A DNA stretch of 32,173 nt from Hyphomicrobiales bacterium (GCA_021732625.1 JAKFUP010000001.1:1-32173), one strand, 5' to 3'. Positions 8,393 to 19,548 are shown, counted from the stretch's first letter. Numbers and translations: made by a program. The notes: generated from the sequence alone by a model not told the origin.

Positions 8393-9373
8393 ATGTCGTT
8401 CGAACCGGATGTGATCGTCGATCGCCGCAGGATCCGCCGCAAGCTGACGTTCTGGCGGGTCAGCGCCGTGCTTGCTGTCATTGTAGCCATCGTCGCTGTC
8501 GCGCTCGCAGCCACGCCGGCTGGCCGCGACGCCTTGACCGGCAAGACTGCGGTCGCCCGCATCAAGATCGATGGACTGATCCGCAGCGATCAGGATCGCG
8601 TCGCAGCGCTCGAGCGTCTTGAATCGTCGAAGGCACCGGCCGTGATCGTGCATATCAATTCGCCCGGAGGGACGACAGCAGGCTCCGAGCAGCTTTACGA
8701 CGCGCTGGTCCGTCTGAAAGCCAAAAAGCCGCTGGTAGTGGTCGTGGAAGGCCTTGCGGCGTCCGGCGGCTATATCGCGGCATTGGCATCCGATCAGATC
8801 ATTGCGCAGCAGACATCGCTGGTCGGTTCGATCGGTGTGCTGTTTCAAATTCCAAATTTTACCGAGCTGCTGAAAACCGTTGGCGTGAAAGTCGAGGAAG
8901 TGAAGTCCTCGCCACTGAAGGCTGCGCCGAACGGTTACGAGCCAACCAGTCCTGAAGCGCGCGCGGCGCTCGATATGCTGGTGAAGGACTCTTACGCATG
9001 GTTTCGCGGCATGGTGAAGGATCGACGTGCGATGAACGACGCGCAGGTGGAGAAAGTCGCCGATGGCCGCGTCTTCACCGGCCGGCAGGCGGTTGATCTC
9101 AAGCTGATTGACCAGATAGGTGACGAGAAAACCGCGATCGCCTGGCTGGTCGCGCAGAAGAAAATAGCGCCGGATACGCCAGTGCGCGATCACAAGCTGT
9201 CACCGCGGCTCGGCGACATGACATTCCTGCGCGCGGCGACTTCTGTTGTCCTTGATGCGGTCGGATTGGGCACGCTGGCGCGTCAGTTCGAGCAAACCGG
9301 TGTGGTCGCTGCGGCGGATCGGCTGGGTCTCGATGGTCTGCTCGCACTATGGCAACCGGCGGCATCGAATTGA
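8393..9373 (+). CDS. sppA: Signal peptide peptidase SppA, short (36K) type
   Basis: A membrane-anchored serine protease that degrades cleaved signal peptides, with its active site outside the cytoplasmic membrane. The 326-residue protein has one N-terminal membrane segment at about residues 22-41, then a ClpP-like fold. HINSPGGTTAGSEQLYDAL (about 88-104) is the oxyanion-hole region. Ser124 in GLAASGGYIAAL is the nucleophile, and Lys176 in KSSPLKAAPN is the likely general base. The 52-residue gap between Ser and Lys equals that in Bacillus subtilis SppA (Ser147/Lys199, from memory). The frame is open from 8315, but the ATG at 8393 has a strong GGGAGGTG ribosome binding site and gives a normal N-terminus. 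It stands alone, between the rpsA terminator and the ihfB leader. Confidence 0.95.
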   Translation: MSFEPDVIVDRRRIRRKLTFWRVSAVLAVIVAIVAVALAATPAGRDALTGKTAVARIKIDGLIRSDQDRVAALERLESSKAPAVIVHINSPGGTTAGSEQLYDALVRLKAKKPLVVVVEGLAASGGYIAALASDQIIAQQTSLVGSIGVLFQIPNFTELLKTVGVKVEEVKSSPLKAAPNGYEPTSPEARAALDMLVKDSYAWFRGMVKDRRAMNDAQVEKVADGRVFTGRQAVDLKLIDQIGDEKTAIAWLVAQKKIAPDTPVRDHKLSPRLGDMTFLRAATSVVLDAVGLGTLARQFEQTGVVAAADRLGLDGLLALWQPAASN

Positions 9374-9483
9374 TGTATCGGCGGCTCCACAGGCGACGTT
9401 GCTGCGATGCGCATATGGGCGACTTCCTCTTCGAAGAGGCCTTTGTCACCCGAATTAGCATCATCGCGAGACGATTTATCGGC

Positions 9484-9513
9484 TTGACAGCTTGCGAGTT
9501 TTTCACGGAAATA
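9484..9513 (+). promoter_or_regulatory. Candidate ihfB promoter
   Basis: A perfect TTGACA lies at 9484-9489, in the 169 bp between sppA and ihfB. With spacing of 17 or 18 bp the -10 would be GGAAAT or GAAATA, both weak. It lies about 30 bp before the ihfB start, which would give a short leader. The position and -35 are good; the -10 is not. Confidence 0.4.
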
Positions 9514-9542
9514 GAAGGCGTTAGGCCCGGACTTCATCATCG

Positions 9543-9851
9543 ATGATCAAATCAGAACTCGTTCAGCGCATTTCCGAGCATAACCCGCACCTCTATCAGC
9601 GGGACGTCGAGAACATCGTCAATGCGATTCTCGATGAGATTGTCGCGGCGCTGGCGCGGGGAGACCGCGTCGAACTGCGTGGCTTCGGCGCATTTTCCGT
9701 GAAGCACCGTCCGGCCCGTTCGGGCCGCAATCCTCGCACTGGCGCGCACGTTCCGGTCGAACAGAAGAGCGTGCCGTTCTTCAAGACTGGCAAGGAAATG
9801 CGCGAGCGGCTTAATCGCGAAGACGGCGGCGACAGCAGCGCGGCCACCTGA
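9543..9851 (+). CDS. ihfB: Integration host factor subunit beta
   Basis: IHF-beta pairs with IHF-alpha to bend DNA sharply in recombination, replication and transcription. The 102-residue protein begins [17 protein letters not shown], has the [29 protein letters not shown] signature of the DNABII family with the minor-groove proline in RNPRTG, and ends with the [15 protein letters not shown] helix. It differs from HU in this arm sequence and the C-terminal helix, supporting the IHF-beta call. The ribosome binding site is weak. The partner ihfA is not in the window. It is followed after 61 bp by lapA, the usual order in proteobacteria. Confidence 0.95.
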   Translation: MIKSELVQRISEHNPHLYQRDVENIVNAILDEIVAALARGDRVELRGFGAFSVKHRPARSGRNPRTGAHVPVEQKSVPFFKTGKEMRERLNREDGGDSSAAT

Positions 9852-9912
9852 TTCTGGCTTATTTTGTCCTGCTGCCTGACCGGTCATCAAGCTTTGCCGC
9901 GAGGGAGAGGTC

Positions 9913-10314
9913 ATGCTCCGTAAGATTGTCAATGCGCTGATCCTGCTGCCTCTCGGCTTGATATTTATTGTGTTTGCAGTCGCCAACCGTCACCTCGTGA
10001 CGGTCTCTTTCGACCCGTTCAGTTCCAGTGATCCCGGAATTGGTCTTTCACTACCGTTGTTCGTCGTCATTGTGCTGATGGTCATGCTGGGCGTCATCGC
10101 CGGCGGGATCGCGACCTGGTTCGGGCAGCGCCGCTGGCGGGCTGCCGCGCGCCGCCACGAGACCGATGCCCACGAGGCCCGTGAGCAACTGGCGAGCCTT
10201 CAACAGCGAGTGGCGGCCGATGCCCGAAACGCGGCTGTTCAGCCTCCGATCGGGCTCATTCCCGGCCCCGGAACGGGGGCGTTCGTGCGAGACAAGCAAG
10301 GCGCGGCGTTGTAG
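9913..10314 (+). CDS. lapA: LapA family (DUF1049) inner-membrane protein
   Basis: A 133-residue protein with membrane segments at about residues 8-24 and 45-68, and a cytoplasmic tail that is probably coiled coil (about 75-110: RRWRAAARRHETDAHEAREQLASLQQRV). The region ANRHLVTVSFDPF and the GVIAGGIATWF turn are typical of DUF1049. In E. coli LapA works with LapB to tune LPS synthesis by controlling LpxC turnover, and also sits near a chromosomal housekeeping cluster; here no lapB is seen, so a role in LPS control is inferred only from the family. A good GGGAGAG ribosome binding site precedes the ATG. Position just after ihfB fits the common ihfB-lapA arrangement. Confidence 0.8.
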   Translation: MLRKIVNALILLPLGLIFIVFAVANRHLVTVSFDPFSSSDPGIGLSLPLFVVIVLMVMLGVIAGGIATWFGQRRWRAAARRHETDAHEAREQLASLQQRVAADARNAAVQPPIGLIPGPGTGAFVRDKQGAAL

Positions 10315-10350
10315 AACCCGGCGATTACTCAAACTTACGCGTAGTCTTAT

Positions 10351-10386
10351 CGCAAAACCGGTGCCCACTTTTGCGGAATACGCGCT
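10351..10386. repeat. Dispersed 36 bp repeat, copy 2
   Basis: Matches copy 1 (5687-5722) at 34 of 36 positions; the two differences are in the middle (GC here, AT there). The CGCAAAA/TTTTGCG hairpin is retained. It lies between lapA and trpF and ends only 21 bp before the trpF ATG, so it is part of the trpF leader. Unlike copy 1 it has no large CTAGAGCATTTT palindrome beside it. Confidence 0.8.
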
Positions 10387-10407
10387 AGCCGGGATGCCAG
10401 CGGGATC

Positions 10408-11085
10408 ATGTCCCTGATCGTTAAAATTTGCGGGCTGTCGACGAGCGAGACGCTGGATGCAGCGCTCGACGCCGGCGCCGATATGGTGGGTTTCGTGTTC
10501 TTCGAAGCCTCGCCGCGCCATGTCGATCTCGGCGCCGCGCGCGACCTCGGCAGACAGGTCAAGGACCGTGCTCAGAAGGTGGCCTTGACGGTCGATGCTG
10601 ACGACGCGCGGCTTGCCAATATCGTCGACGCGCTGAAGCCCGACCTGCTTCAGCTTCACGGGACCGAGAGCGTTGCACGGGTTCGCGACATCAAACAGAC
10701 ATTCGGCGTGCCGGTCATGAAGGTGATTGCTGTCTCGACCGCGGCTGACCTGGTAGCGCTGCCGGGCTATGCGGCGGTGAGCGATCGCGTCCTGTTCGAT
10801 GCCCGGGCGCCGAAAGATGCGACCCGCCCAGGCGGCCTTGGAGTGCCGTTCGACTGGCATGTTTTGGACAAGCTTGACCTGAAACTACCGTTCATGGTCT
10901 CGGGCGGGCTGACGCCCGCAAACGTGTCCGAGGCCATCCGCATCACGCGAGCGCCGGGCGTCGACGTGTCGTCTGGTGTCGAAAGCGCGCCGGGCGTCAA
11001 GGATGCAAACTTGATCCGCGCGTTCATCGATGCCGCGAGATCAACCGACAAATTATCCGCGCGAGCCGCCGCCATCGGGCGCTAA
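10408..11085 (+). CDS. trpF: Phosphoribosylanthranilate isomerase
   Basis: TrpF catalyses the Amadori rearrangement of phosphoribosylanthranilate to CdRP in tryptophan synthesis. The 225-residue single-domain TIM barrel begins SLIVKICGLST, with the catalytic Cys in KICG. It continues with ADMVGFVFFEASPRHV, KPDLLQLHG, the catalytic-Asp segment VLFDARAPKDATRPGGLG (GTG.. in many homologues) and FMVSGGLTPANVSEAI, then GVDVSSGVESAPGVKD, which binds the phosphate. It is separate from trpC, unlike the E. coli fusion, and heads trpF-trpB-trpA, the usual alphaproteobacterial split of the trp genes. The ribosome binding site is weak. Confidence 0.96.
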   Translation: MSLIVKICGLSTSETLDAALDAGADMVGFVFFEASPRHVDLGAARDLGRQVKDRAQKVALTVDADDARLANIVDALKPDLLQLHGTESVARVRDIKQTFGVPVMKVIAVSTAADLVALPGYAAVSDRVLFDARAPKDATRPGGLGVPFDWHVLDKLDLKLPFMVSGGLTPANVSEAIRITRAPGVDVSSGVESAPGVKDANLIRAFIDAARSTDKLSARAAAIGR

Positions 11086-11106
11086 GGCTCTAACAGAAAG
11101 ACAGCG

Positions 11107-12320
<1,214 letters not shown>

Positions 12321-12324
<4 letters not shown>

Positions 12325-13157
12325 CGACCCGCATCGATACCCGTTTCGCCGAACTGAAGCAGCAGGGCCGCTCGGCCTTCGTGACCTTCATCATGGCTGG
12401 TGACCCGGACCTTGTGACCTCGCTCGAAATCATCAAGGCGCTTCCACAAGCCGGCGCGGATATTATCGAGATCGGGATGCCGTTCACCGACCCGATGGCT
12501 GATGGCCCATCGATTCAAGCGGCAGGCTTGCGTGCGCTGAAAGCCGGAACGACGCTGAAAAAGACGCTCGATCTGGTGCGCGCGTTTCGCAACGGCGACG
12601 CCGCCACGCCTCTGGTGCTGATGGGTTACTACAATCCGATCTTCATTTACGGCGTCGATAAGTTCCTTGTCGACGCGAAGTCGGCAGGTGTCGACGGACT
12701 TATCATTGTCGATCTGCCGCCCGAGGAAGACGAGGAGCTGTGTCTGCCGGCCATGCGTGCCGGACTGAATTTCATCCGGCTCGCGACACCGACGACCGAC
12801 GACAAGCGTCTGCCGGCCGTGCTCGCGAACACGTCCGGGTTCGTCTACTACGTCTCGATCACCGGCATCACCGGTGCCGCCAGCGCCGATAGCTCGAAAG
12901 TTGCGGCTGCTGTCGCGCGCATCAAGCGTCATACCACGCTGCCGGTATGCGTCGGGTTCGGTATCCGCACGCCGGATCAGGCGCGGGCGATCGCATCCAC
13001 GGCAAGCGGCGCGGTGGTGGGCACGGCGCTGGTCGACGTGCTGAGCGGCAGCCTCGATGCGGAGGGCCGGGCCACCTCCAAAACCGTTAATGCGGTTGCC
13101 GACTTGGTGCGGTCCCTCGCGCAGGGCGTGCGGGCCGCGCCGCAGGCGGCGGAATAG
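12321..13157 (+). CDS. trpA: Tryptophan synthase alpha chain
   Basis: TrpA splits indole-3-glycerol phosphate and passes indole to TrpB. The start is GTG at 12321, four bases before the end of trpB, giving a 278-residue protein beginning [16 protein letters not shown]. An upstream in-frame ATG lies inside trpB and gives a long unrelated N-terminus, so it is rejected. Catalytic Glu50 (IIEIGMPF) and Asp61 ([10 protein letters not shown]) are both present, followed by [19 protein letters not shown] and [10 protein letters not shown], and the phosphate-binding [11 protein letters not shown]. All match the family. It ends 116 bp before accD. Confidence 0.97.
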
Positions 13158-13273
13158 ACTATTTAGCGGAAGGATTGCTGCTTGCGGGTTGTCCGGCGGG
13201 CTCGCCGCGTCCATATAAGCGCCTGAATGATTGACGATAGCGAAGCTCAACTGTCTGTTTCGCGGAGCCGCCC

Positions 13274-14203
13274 ATGAACTGGATCACCAACGTCGTCCGG
13301 CCAAAAATTCGAAGCATCCTGCGCCGCGAAACGCCGGAGAATCTCTGGATCAAGTGTCCGGATTCCGGCCAGCTCGTGTTCTACAAGGATGTTGAGAACA
13401 ACCAGTTCGTCATTCCCGGTTCGAACTATCACATGCGCATGGGCGCATCTGCGCGCCTGAAATCGGTCTTCGACAACGAGACCTGGTATGACATCGCGCT
13501 GCCCGAGGTCGCCGCCGACCCGCTGAAATTCCGCGACGAGCGCAAGTATGTTGACCGGATCAAGGATGCGCGCGCCAAGACCGGCATGAACGACGCCATC
13601 AAGGTTGGTTACGGCAAGCTTGAAGGTCTCGGTGTCGTCGTCGCCGTGCAGGATTTCGATTTCATGGGCGGCTCGCTCGGCATGGCGGCCGGCGAGGCCG
13701 TGGTGAAAGGTCTCGAACTTGCGGTCGAGAAAAAGTCACCCTTCATCATGTTCGCAGCGTCCGGCGGCGCGCGCATGCAGGAGGGCATACTGTCGCTGAT
13801 GCAGATGCCGCGTACCACGGTCGGCATTCAGATGCTGCGCGAGGCGAAATTGCCTTACATCGTGGTGCTGACCAATCCGACCACAGGCGGCGTCACGGCA
13901 TCCTACGCCATGCTGGGCGATGTGCAGATCGCAGAACCCGGCGCGCTGATCGGCTTTGCCGGTGCGCGCGTCATCGAGCAGACCATTCGCGAGAAGTTGC
14001 CGGAGGGTTTTCAGCGTGCCGAATATCTCAAGGCGCACGGCATGGTCGATATGGTCGTGCATCGCCATGAGTTGCGACCCACGCTCGCGCGCCTCTGCCG
14101 GGTGTTGACCAAGGCTCCGGTCTCTCAATCGTCCTCCGTGCCGAAGCCGATGATTCCGGACGCGCCTGCCGTGGAAGCGGTATCGGCTGTGCCGTCCGCG
14201 TGA
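13274..14203 (+). CDS. accD: Acetyl-CoA carboxylase carboxyltransferase subunit beta
   Basis: AccD and AccA form the carboxyltransferase that passes CO2 from biotin to acetyl-CoA, giving malonyl-CoA for fatty acid synthesis. The 309-residue protein has the crotonase-like fold with [66 protein letters not shown] and [21 protein letters not shown], all well conserved. The N-terminal zinc ribbon is unusual. Only Cys28 remains; the positions spaced for the other three ligands are Ser31, Ile47 and Ser50, matching E. coli Cys27/30/46/49 spacing exactly. GGAG lies upstream of the ATG. The GTG of folC overlaps the accD stop, as is common in alphaproteobacteria. Confidence 0.95.
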   Translation: MNWITNVVRPKIRSILRRETPENLWIKCPDSGQLVFYKDVENNQFVIPGSNYHMRMGASARLKSVFDNETWYDIALPEVAADPLKFRDERKYVDRIKDARAKTGMNDAIKVGYGKLEGLGVVVAVQDFDFMGGSLGMAAGEAVVKGLELAVEKKSPFIMFAASGGARMQEGILSLMQMPRTTVGIQMLREAKLPYIVVLTNPTTGGVTASYAMLGDVQIAEPGALIGFAGARVIEQTIREKLPEGFQRAEYLKAHGMVDMVVHRHELRPTLARLCRVLTKAPVSQSSSVPKPMIPDAPAVEAVSAVPSA

Positions 14204-15561
14204 GCCAGCCTGCGGCCAAGCCTTCCTCGGACAAGCCTTGCTCGAACAGGCCTTCGCCTCAGCTTGGCGACATTCTGGCGCGGCTGACCGCGCTGCATCC
14301 CAAGCGGATCGATCTGACGCTCGACCGGATGTGGCGTATCCTCGAGCGCCTCGATCATCCCGAACGCAAGCTGCCGCCGGTAATTCACGTCGCTGGGACT
14401 AACGGCAAGGGATCGACTGTCGCCTACCTTCGCGCGATCCTCGAAGCCGCTGGTCTGCGGGTTCATGTCTACACGTCGCCGCATCTGGTCCGCATCAACG
14501 AGCGCTTTCGCCTCAATGGAGTGCTGGTGAGCGACGACGAACTGCGTAGCGCGCTGGTGCATTGCGAGACCGTCAACGGCGGCGCGCCGATCACGGTGTT
14601 CGAGATGGAAACCGCCGCGGCGTTCACGCTGTTCGCACAACATCCGGCCGATGTCGTGCTGCTGGAAGTGGGCCTCGGCGGGCGGCTCGATGCGACCAAT
14701 GTGATCGACAAGCCGCTTGCCAGCGTCATTGCGCCGATCGGAATCGATCATCGCGAATTCCTCGGCGATACGCTGACGCAGATTGCCACCGAGAAAGCTG
14801 GCATCATCAAGAAAGGCGTGCCGGTGGTCTATGCCGAGCAGCCGGTTGAAGCCGCTGCCGTGATCGAACGGCAGGCAGGGCGATTGCACGCGCCGCTTCA
14901 CGGTTGCGGTCAGAGCTGGCACGTCAACGTCGAGCGCAGCCGTCTGGTCTATCAGGACGATCGCGGGCTTCTCGATCTCTCCGCGCCACGGTTGTTCGGG
15001 CGGCATCAGTTCGACAATGCGGGTCTGGCTATTGCAACATTGCGCGCGACCGATCTGCTTTCGATTAACGCGCAAGCATTCGAAGCTGGTATCGCGCGTG
15101 CGCAGTGGCCCGCGCGCATGCAGCGCTTGCCAGCCGGTCCGCTGATTGCGTCGGGTCCGGCCGACAGTGAGGTTTGGCTCGACGGCGGACATAATGTTGA
15201 TGGTGGCCGTGTCGTGGCTGCGGCACTGGGCGACCTCGAAGAGCGCGTGCCGCGGCCGCTGGTTGTGATCGTCGGCATGATGGGCAACAAGGATGCGGCT
15301 GGTTTCCTCGCCAATTTCGCCGGCCAGACACGGCACATCATCGCCGTGCCGATTCCGGATCAGGACAACGCAATGACACCGGCGGCATTGGCGGACGCCG
15401 CGCGCACGCTCGGCATGAGGGTGGAAACAGCCGACAGTGTTGAATCCGCGTTACACTCCCTGACGCAACTGGCCTACGAAACGCCGCCGCGCATTCTCAT
15501 CACCGGCTCGCTCTATCTGGCGGGCTCGGTGTTCGCCGCGAACGGTTCGTTGCCGCAGTAA
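14200..15561 (+). CDS. folC: Bifunctional folylpolyglutamate synthase/dihydrofolate synthase
   Basis: FolC adds glutamate to dihydropteroate and then extends the polyglutamate tail of folates. The 453-residue Mur-ligase-family protein has [20 protein letters not shown] (about 62-81, with the P-loop), a [16 protein letters not shown] folate loop, [27 protein letters not shown] and the second Mur-ligase region [26 protein letters not shown]-terminal [12 protein letters not shown] and [15 protein letters not shown] follow. The GTG start overlaps the accD stop (GTGA), and a short proline- and serine-rich segment of about 22 residues precedes the conserved core, so a later start is possible. It closes the plus-strand run and faces trxA across a terminator. 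Confidence 0.94.
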   Translation: MSQPAAKPSSDKPCSNRPSPQLGDILARLTALHPKRIDLTLDRMWRILERLDHPERKLPPVIHVAGTNGKGSTVAYLRAILEAAGLRVHVYTSPHLVRINERFRLNGVLVSDDELRSALVHCETVNGGAPITVFEMETAAAFTLFAQHPADVVLLEVGLGGRLDATNVIDKPLASVIAPIGIDHREFLGDTLTQIATEKAGIIKKGVPVVYAEQPVEAAAVIERQAGRLHAPLHGCGQSWHVNVERSRLVYQDDRGLLDLSAPRLFGRHQFDNAGLAIATLRATDLLSINAQAFEAGIARAQWPARMQRLPAGPLIASGPADSEVWLDGGHNVDGGRVVAAALGDLEERVPRPLVVIVGMMGNKDAAGFLANFAGQTRHIIAVPIPDQDNAMTPAALADAARTLGMRVETADSVESALHSLTQLAYETPPRILITGSLYLAGSVFAANGSLPQ

Positions 15562-15579
15562 TTTTTGGGGGCAAATAAA

Positions 15580-15606
15580 AAACGGCCAGCGATGCGCCGG
15601 CCGTTT
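15580..15606 (-). terminator. Intergenic terminator between folC and trxA
   Basis: AAACGGCC (15580-15587) pairs with GGCCGTTT (15599-15606) across an 11-nt loop. Reading towards decreasing coordinates, the stem runs into TTTTTTATTT, a strong U-tract for trxA. In the folC direction only GTTTGCATT follows, so termination there would be weaker. It separates the converging plus and minus arrays. Confidence 0.85.
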
Positions 15607-15628
15607 GCATTGAGAATGTGTAGAGCGA

Positions 15629-15955
15629 TCAGACCGCCGCGGTGATCCACTGTTGCAGCTTCTGCTTCGGCGCGGCGCCGACCTGACGCGAGGCCATTTC
15701 ACCGCCCTTGAAAATCAGCAATGTCGGGATCGACATCACGCCGTACTTCGATGCGGTCTTCGGGTTCTCGTCGATGTTGAGCTTGACGATCTTGACCTTG
15801 TCGCCCATCGCGCCTGCGATCTCATCGAGCGCGGGAGCGATCATGCGGCAGGGACCGCACCACTCGGCCCAGAAGTCGACAACCACGGGGCCGGTCGCCT
15901 TCAAGACGTCTGTTTCAAAACTGGCATCCGATACCTTGCCGACGGTGGCGCTCAT
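15629..15955 (-). CDS. trxA: Thioredoxin
   Basis: Cytoplasmic thiol-disulfide reductant. The 108-residue protein has the active site WCGPCRM with Cys33 and Cys36, the buried aspartate in [25 protein letters not shown] and the cis-proline loop [11 protein letters not shown]. Length and sequence are typical of TrxA. The ATG is preceded by GAGGAA. It follows addA by about 98 bp on the minus strand, a common alphaproteobacterial order, and ends at the terminator near 15.59 kb. Confidence 0.98.
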   Translation of the reverse strand: MSATVGKVSDASFETDVLKATGPVVVDFWAEWCGPCRMIAPALDEIAGAMGDKVKIVKLNIDENPKTASKYGVMSIPTLLIFKGGEMASRQVGAAPKQKLQQWITAAV

Positions 15956-16053
15956 GACGGTTCCTCGTGACTGAAAATACGGGGGTCAAGAATCGCCCCC
16001 TGTGAAGACTGGATCGAACGTATGAACGCCCCGTTGCCGGGTCAAGCGGGCTG

Positions 16054-19000
16054 TCACAAAGAGATGATGGCCGTCAGCGCATCGTCGAGTATTGGGGCCG
16101 GAATCTCCATGATTTCCGGCGTTTCCGTCCACAAAAGCACAGCCCGGACGGCTCTGGCGGGGTGAATCAAAGCCAGTACCTCCCGGTAAAGCGCGAGCTG
16201 GCGGATATAGGCGAGCGGAATATCGGCGATGGCCGAGGGCGGCACAGCGTTGGTTTTGTAGTCCACGATCCAGATACGATCGGGCGCGATCAGCAGGCGA
16301 TCGATTTGGCCGGACACCAGCGTCTCGGTTTGATCTGCCCGCCGCAGTTTTCCGACAATCGGCACCTCGGCGCGGCTGCCGGCGGCAAACAGATGTGCGA
16401 AGCGTGCATCGTCCATCAACGCCAGAACCTGCTGCGAGAGAGTTGTCCGCTCGGCTTCCGTCCAGTCCCCGCCAGTGTTGCGTGCGAGGTAGCGCTGCGC
16501 AGCCTGCTTGCGCCGGTCCGCGGGAATATCGGGCAACGATTGCAGCAGGCGATGCACAAGGTTGCCGCGCTGTATCGCGCGGCTGCGCGAAACTTGCGCG
16601 CCACCGCTCGCCGGAGGCCGGTGACGGTCTTCGGAAACCGACGGCCGGAGCACGTTTTGCTGTTGTGGCAAACTCGGGGCAGCCGCAAAAAGCCATGGCG
16701 GGATTGCGGCGGGTGTTCGCAATTCCGTGATCGGCAAAAAAACGGCCTCTTCGGCGACATCATCCGGCTTGCTGAAGCGCAATCCGGGTCCGCCTTGCTC
16801 CTCAGTGAGCGCGGTCTCCTGCAAACCGGATCGTCTCAGCCCGTCCCGTACCAGCGCATACCACGACGACGGCAGAATATCGCTCCGGTTGCCGGGCTGG
16901 CAGCCGCCGATGATCAGGCGATCGGCCGCACGCGTCATCGCCACATACAGCAGCCGGCGATATTCGTCGTCGGTGTCGCGCTGCATCTCCCCGCGCGCTG
17001 TCGCGACCACGGCCGGATCATCAGCCTTGCGTCCCGCCCACACTGTGAGCAACGGCGCATCGGGTGCCTGATTGCCGGCCGGCAGATGGATCAGATGCAA
17101 ACGCTGGGTTTCGACCGGCGTCGCCGTGGTATCGGCGAGAAACACGACAGGCGCTTCCAGCCCCTTGGCGCCGTGCACGGTCATGACGCGAACTTCGTTG
17201 CGTGCAATTTCCATGTCGCGCTTGATGTCGGTGTCGGAAGCGCGCAACCACGCGAGAAAACCCTGCAGGCTCGCGGTGTCGCGCCGTTCGAAGCTCATCG
17301 CAAGTTCGAGGAATTCGTCGATTGCGTCGTTGGCTTCATTGCCCAACCGCTGCAATATCCGTTTGCGCCCGCCATCCGCGCCCAGCAGCCACGCATAAAA
17401 TGCGAAGGGCGACTCATTGCGCGCCCTTGCCTCCGCGTCGCTCAATCGTGTCCACGCCGCGCGCAGTGTTTCATGGTCGGCGGAATGCGTGCGCATGGCG
17501 TCACGCAGGCTCCCCTTGCGGCCGTGGGCCAGTGCGAAGAGCTGGTCTTCGTCGAGGCCGAACAACGGACTCTTCAGCGCGACGGCGAGCGCCAGATCGT
17601 CCTGCGGCAACAACAGCGCGTCGCCGAGCGCGAGCATGTCGATGATCGCGATATGCTCGGTGAGTTTCAACCGATCGGCGCCCGCAACCGGAATCCCGGC
17701 ATGCTTCAGCGCCTTGATGATCGCATCGAACGCCTTACCCCGGCGGCGCACCAGCACCAGCACGTCGCCGTAGGTCAGCGGCCTGCGCTGGCCTGCGCTC
17801 CCGGTCCGTTCGCCGCGTCCGATCAATGAGGCGATCTCTCGCTGGACGTGATCGGCGAGCTTCGCTTCAGGGCTGATCGACGACACCGCATCGAGCGGCG
17901 CCTGCCATCCTTCCGGCGGTTTGCGAACCGGCGGCGGTTCCAGATTCCACAAATCCACCGTGCATGGCGCCGCGTCGGACAGCGCTTCATGCAATGGGTG
18001 GCCGTTTTCCGGCGGGTGGATGCTTTGATACTTGTCCGGTTCGAAGAAAACCGCGTCAACAGTGTTGAGAATACCTGCGCCTGACCGGAACGACATGTTC
18101 AGCCGCACCGTCTCGAACGGCAATCTTGCTTGACGGAATGCGGCTGCGAGATGTCTTCGCCGCCGATCGAATTCGGCCGGGATCGCACCCTGAAACGAAA
18201 AGATCGATTGCTTCTCGTCACCCACGGCGAACACGGTGCGCGTGACGTCGCGCGCGCCGCCGCCCGCAGTGAATTCGCCGATCAGCTTCCCGACGATGTC
18301 CCATTGCTGTGGGCTGGTGTCCTGCGCCTCGTCGATCAGCACGTGATCGATACCGCGGTCGAGTTTGTAGTGCACCCAGCCGGCGGAGGTCTGGCCGAGC
18401 AATGCCAGCGTCTTTCCGATCAGGTCGTCATAGTCCAGCGCGCCGCGCAGTTGCTTCTCGCGGGCGTAATTGCCGGCGACGGCTTCGGCGATCACCAGCA
18501 GCGCTTGCGTGCGGTCGCGCGTGATCGCGGCGCGGCGCTTGTCGAGCAGGCTGGAAAGCCGATCGCCTTCGGCATCGAAACGCGATGCGAGCCATGCATC
18601 ATTGTCCCGGATTTTTTTCGTGATGACGGATTTGCGCGGCTCCTGTTTCTCGGTCAGGAAAACGGAGAGATATTTATCCGTTTGCGCGGCATCGTCTTGG
18701 GCGAAAGCTTCTCGTAATCGTGCGGCGTGTTCGGCATCGGTTTTGTTGCCTCTCGCCAAGGCGTCGGCAACGGCCAGCCACTCGCTTAGCGGCAGATGCG
18801 GTCCATCGACGATCTCGCGTTCGATCGCAGCAAGACTGTCGTCTGCAGCGAGACCAAGCTCGCGCGTTAATTCGGCGATCGCCGCCGGTACGCCGCCTGA
18901 CCGTGCGATCCACGCCAGCAGCTTGTCGCGGCTCAGCACGGCTTCGTTGACGACGTCGCGGAAGGTCACGTCGGCGGCGCTCGCCATCGCGACACGCAAG

Positions 19001-19548
19001 GCGAGCCCCGCATCGCCGTCGGGCTGACGTGCGGCATCGAGCAGCACCTGCAGCCGCGCCCGCTCCATCATCTCGGTTTGGTCGCGATCGTCGAGCACCG
19101 TGAAGCGCGCCGGCACGTTGGCCTCGAACGGAAATTGCTGCAGCAGGCGCGTGCACAGCGCGTGAATGGTTTGCACCTTCAGCCCGCCCGGCGTCTCGAG
19201 CGCATTCGCAAACAGCTTGCGGGCCTGCGCACGAATGTCCGCATCGGGCCGCGCAATCCCGTTACTGCGCAGCGCCGCATTGAGCGCCGCATCGTCGAGA
19301 TTAATCCAGTCGCCGAGTTTGGCGAACACCCGTTGCGACATGTTCGCGGCGGCTGCCTTGGTGAAGGTGATGCAGAGGATTTTCGCGGGAGGCACGCCGG
19401 CGAGCAGCAGACGCACAACGCGCTGCACCAGAACATGCGTCTTGCCGGAGCCGGCATTGGCCGAGACGAACACCGAGGCGGCCGGATCCGACGATCGAAT
19501 CTGGGCGTCGATGGCGGCTTGCGGAATATGTACTCTCGACCCGCTCAT
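16054..19548 (-). CDS. addA: Double-strand break repair helicase-nuclease AddA
   Basis: AddA is the motor and nuclease subunit of AddAB, which resects double-strand DNA ends for RecA. The 1164-residue protein has a UvrD-type Walker A at about 30-37 (ANAGSGKT), the TFTKAAAANMSQRV motif Ia, a DEAQDTSPQQW Walker B, GDEKQSIFSFQGA, VMTVHGAKGLEAPVVFL and YVAMTRAADRL. The C-terminal RecB-like nuclease is shown by GQIDRLL (Asp1083) and VDYKTN (Asp1096, Lys1098). The frame runs upstream to 19623, but the ATG at 19548 overlaps the addB stop in ATGA, which gives the family start and implies coupling. The gene is intact. Confidence 0.97.
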   Translation of the reverse strand: MSGSRVHIPQAAIDAQIRSSDPAASVFVSANAGSGKTHVLVQRVVRLLLAGVPPAKILCITFTKAAAANMSQRVFAKLGDWINLDDAALNAALRSNGIARPDADIRAQARKLFANALETPGGLKVQTIHALCTRLLQQFPFEANVPARFTVLDDRDQTEMMERARLQVLLDAARQPDGDAGLALRVAMASAADVTFRDVVNEAVLSRDKLLAWIARSGGVPAAIAELTRELGLAADDSLAAIEREIVDGPHLPLSEWLAVADALARGNKTDAEHAARLREAFAQDDAAQTDKYLSVFLTEKQEPRKSVITKKIRDNDAWLASRFDAEGDRLSSLLDKRRAAITRDRTQALLVIAEAVAGNYAREKQLRGALDYDDLIGKTLALLGQTSAGWVHYKLDRGIDHVLIDEAQDTSPQQWDIVGKLIGEFTAGGGARDVTRTVFAVGDEKQSIFSFQGAIPAEFDRRRRHLAAAFRQARLPFETVRLNMSFRSGAGILNTVDAVFFEPDKYQSIHPPENGHPLHEALSDAAPCTVDLWNLEPPPVRKPPEGWQAPLDAVSSISPEAKLADHVQREIASLIGRGERTGSAGQRRPLTYGDVLVLVRRRGKAFDAIIKALKHAGIPVAGADRLKLTEHIAIIDMLALGDALLLPQDDLALAVALKSPLFGLDEDQLFALAHGRKGSLRDAMRTHSADHETLRAAWTRLSDAEARARNESPFAFYAWLLGADGGRKRILQRLGNEANDAIDEFLELAMSFERRDTASLQGFLAWLRASDTDIKRDMEIARNEVRVMTVHGAKGLEAPVVFLADTTATPVETQRLHLIHLPAGNQAPDAPLLTVWAGRKADDPAVVATARGEMQRDTDDEYRRLLYVAMTRAADRLIIGGCQPGNRSDILPSSWYALVRDGLRRSGLQETALTEEQGGPGLRFSKPDDVAEEAVFLPITELRTPAAIPPWLFAAAPSLPQQQNVLRPSVSEDRHRPPASGGAQVSRSRAIQRGNLVHRLLQSLPDIPADRRKQAAQRYLARNTGGDWTEAERTTLSQQVLALMDDARFAHLFAAGSRAEVPIVGKLRRADQTETLVSGQIDRLLIAPDRIWIVDYKTNAVPPSAIADIPLAYIRQLALYREVLALIHPARAVRAVLLWTETPEIMEIPAPILDDALTAIISL

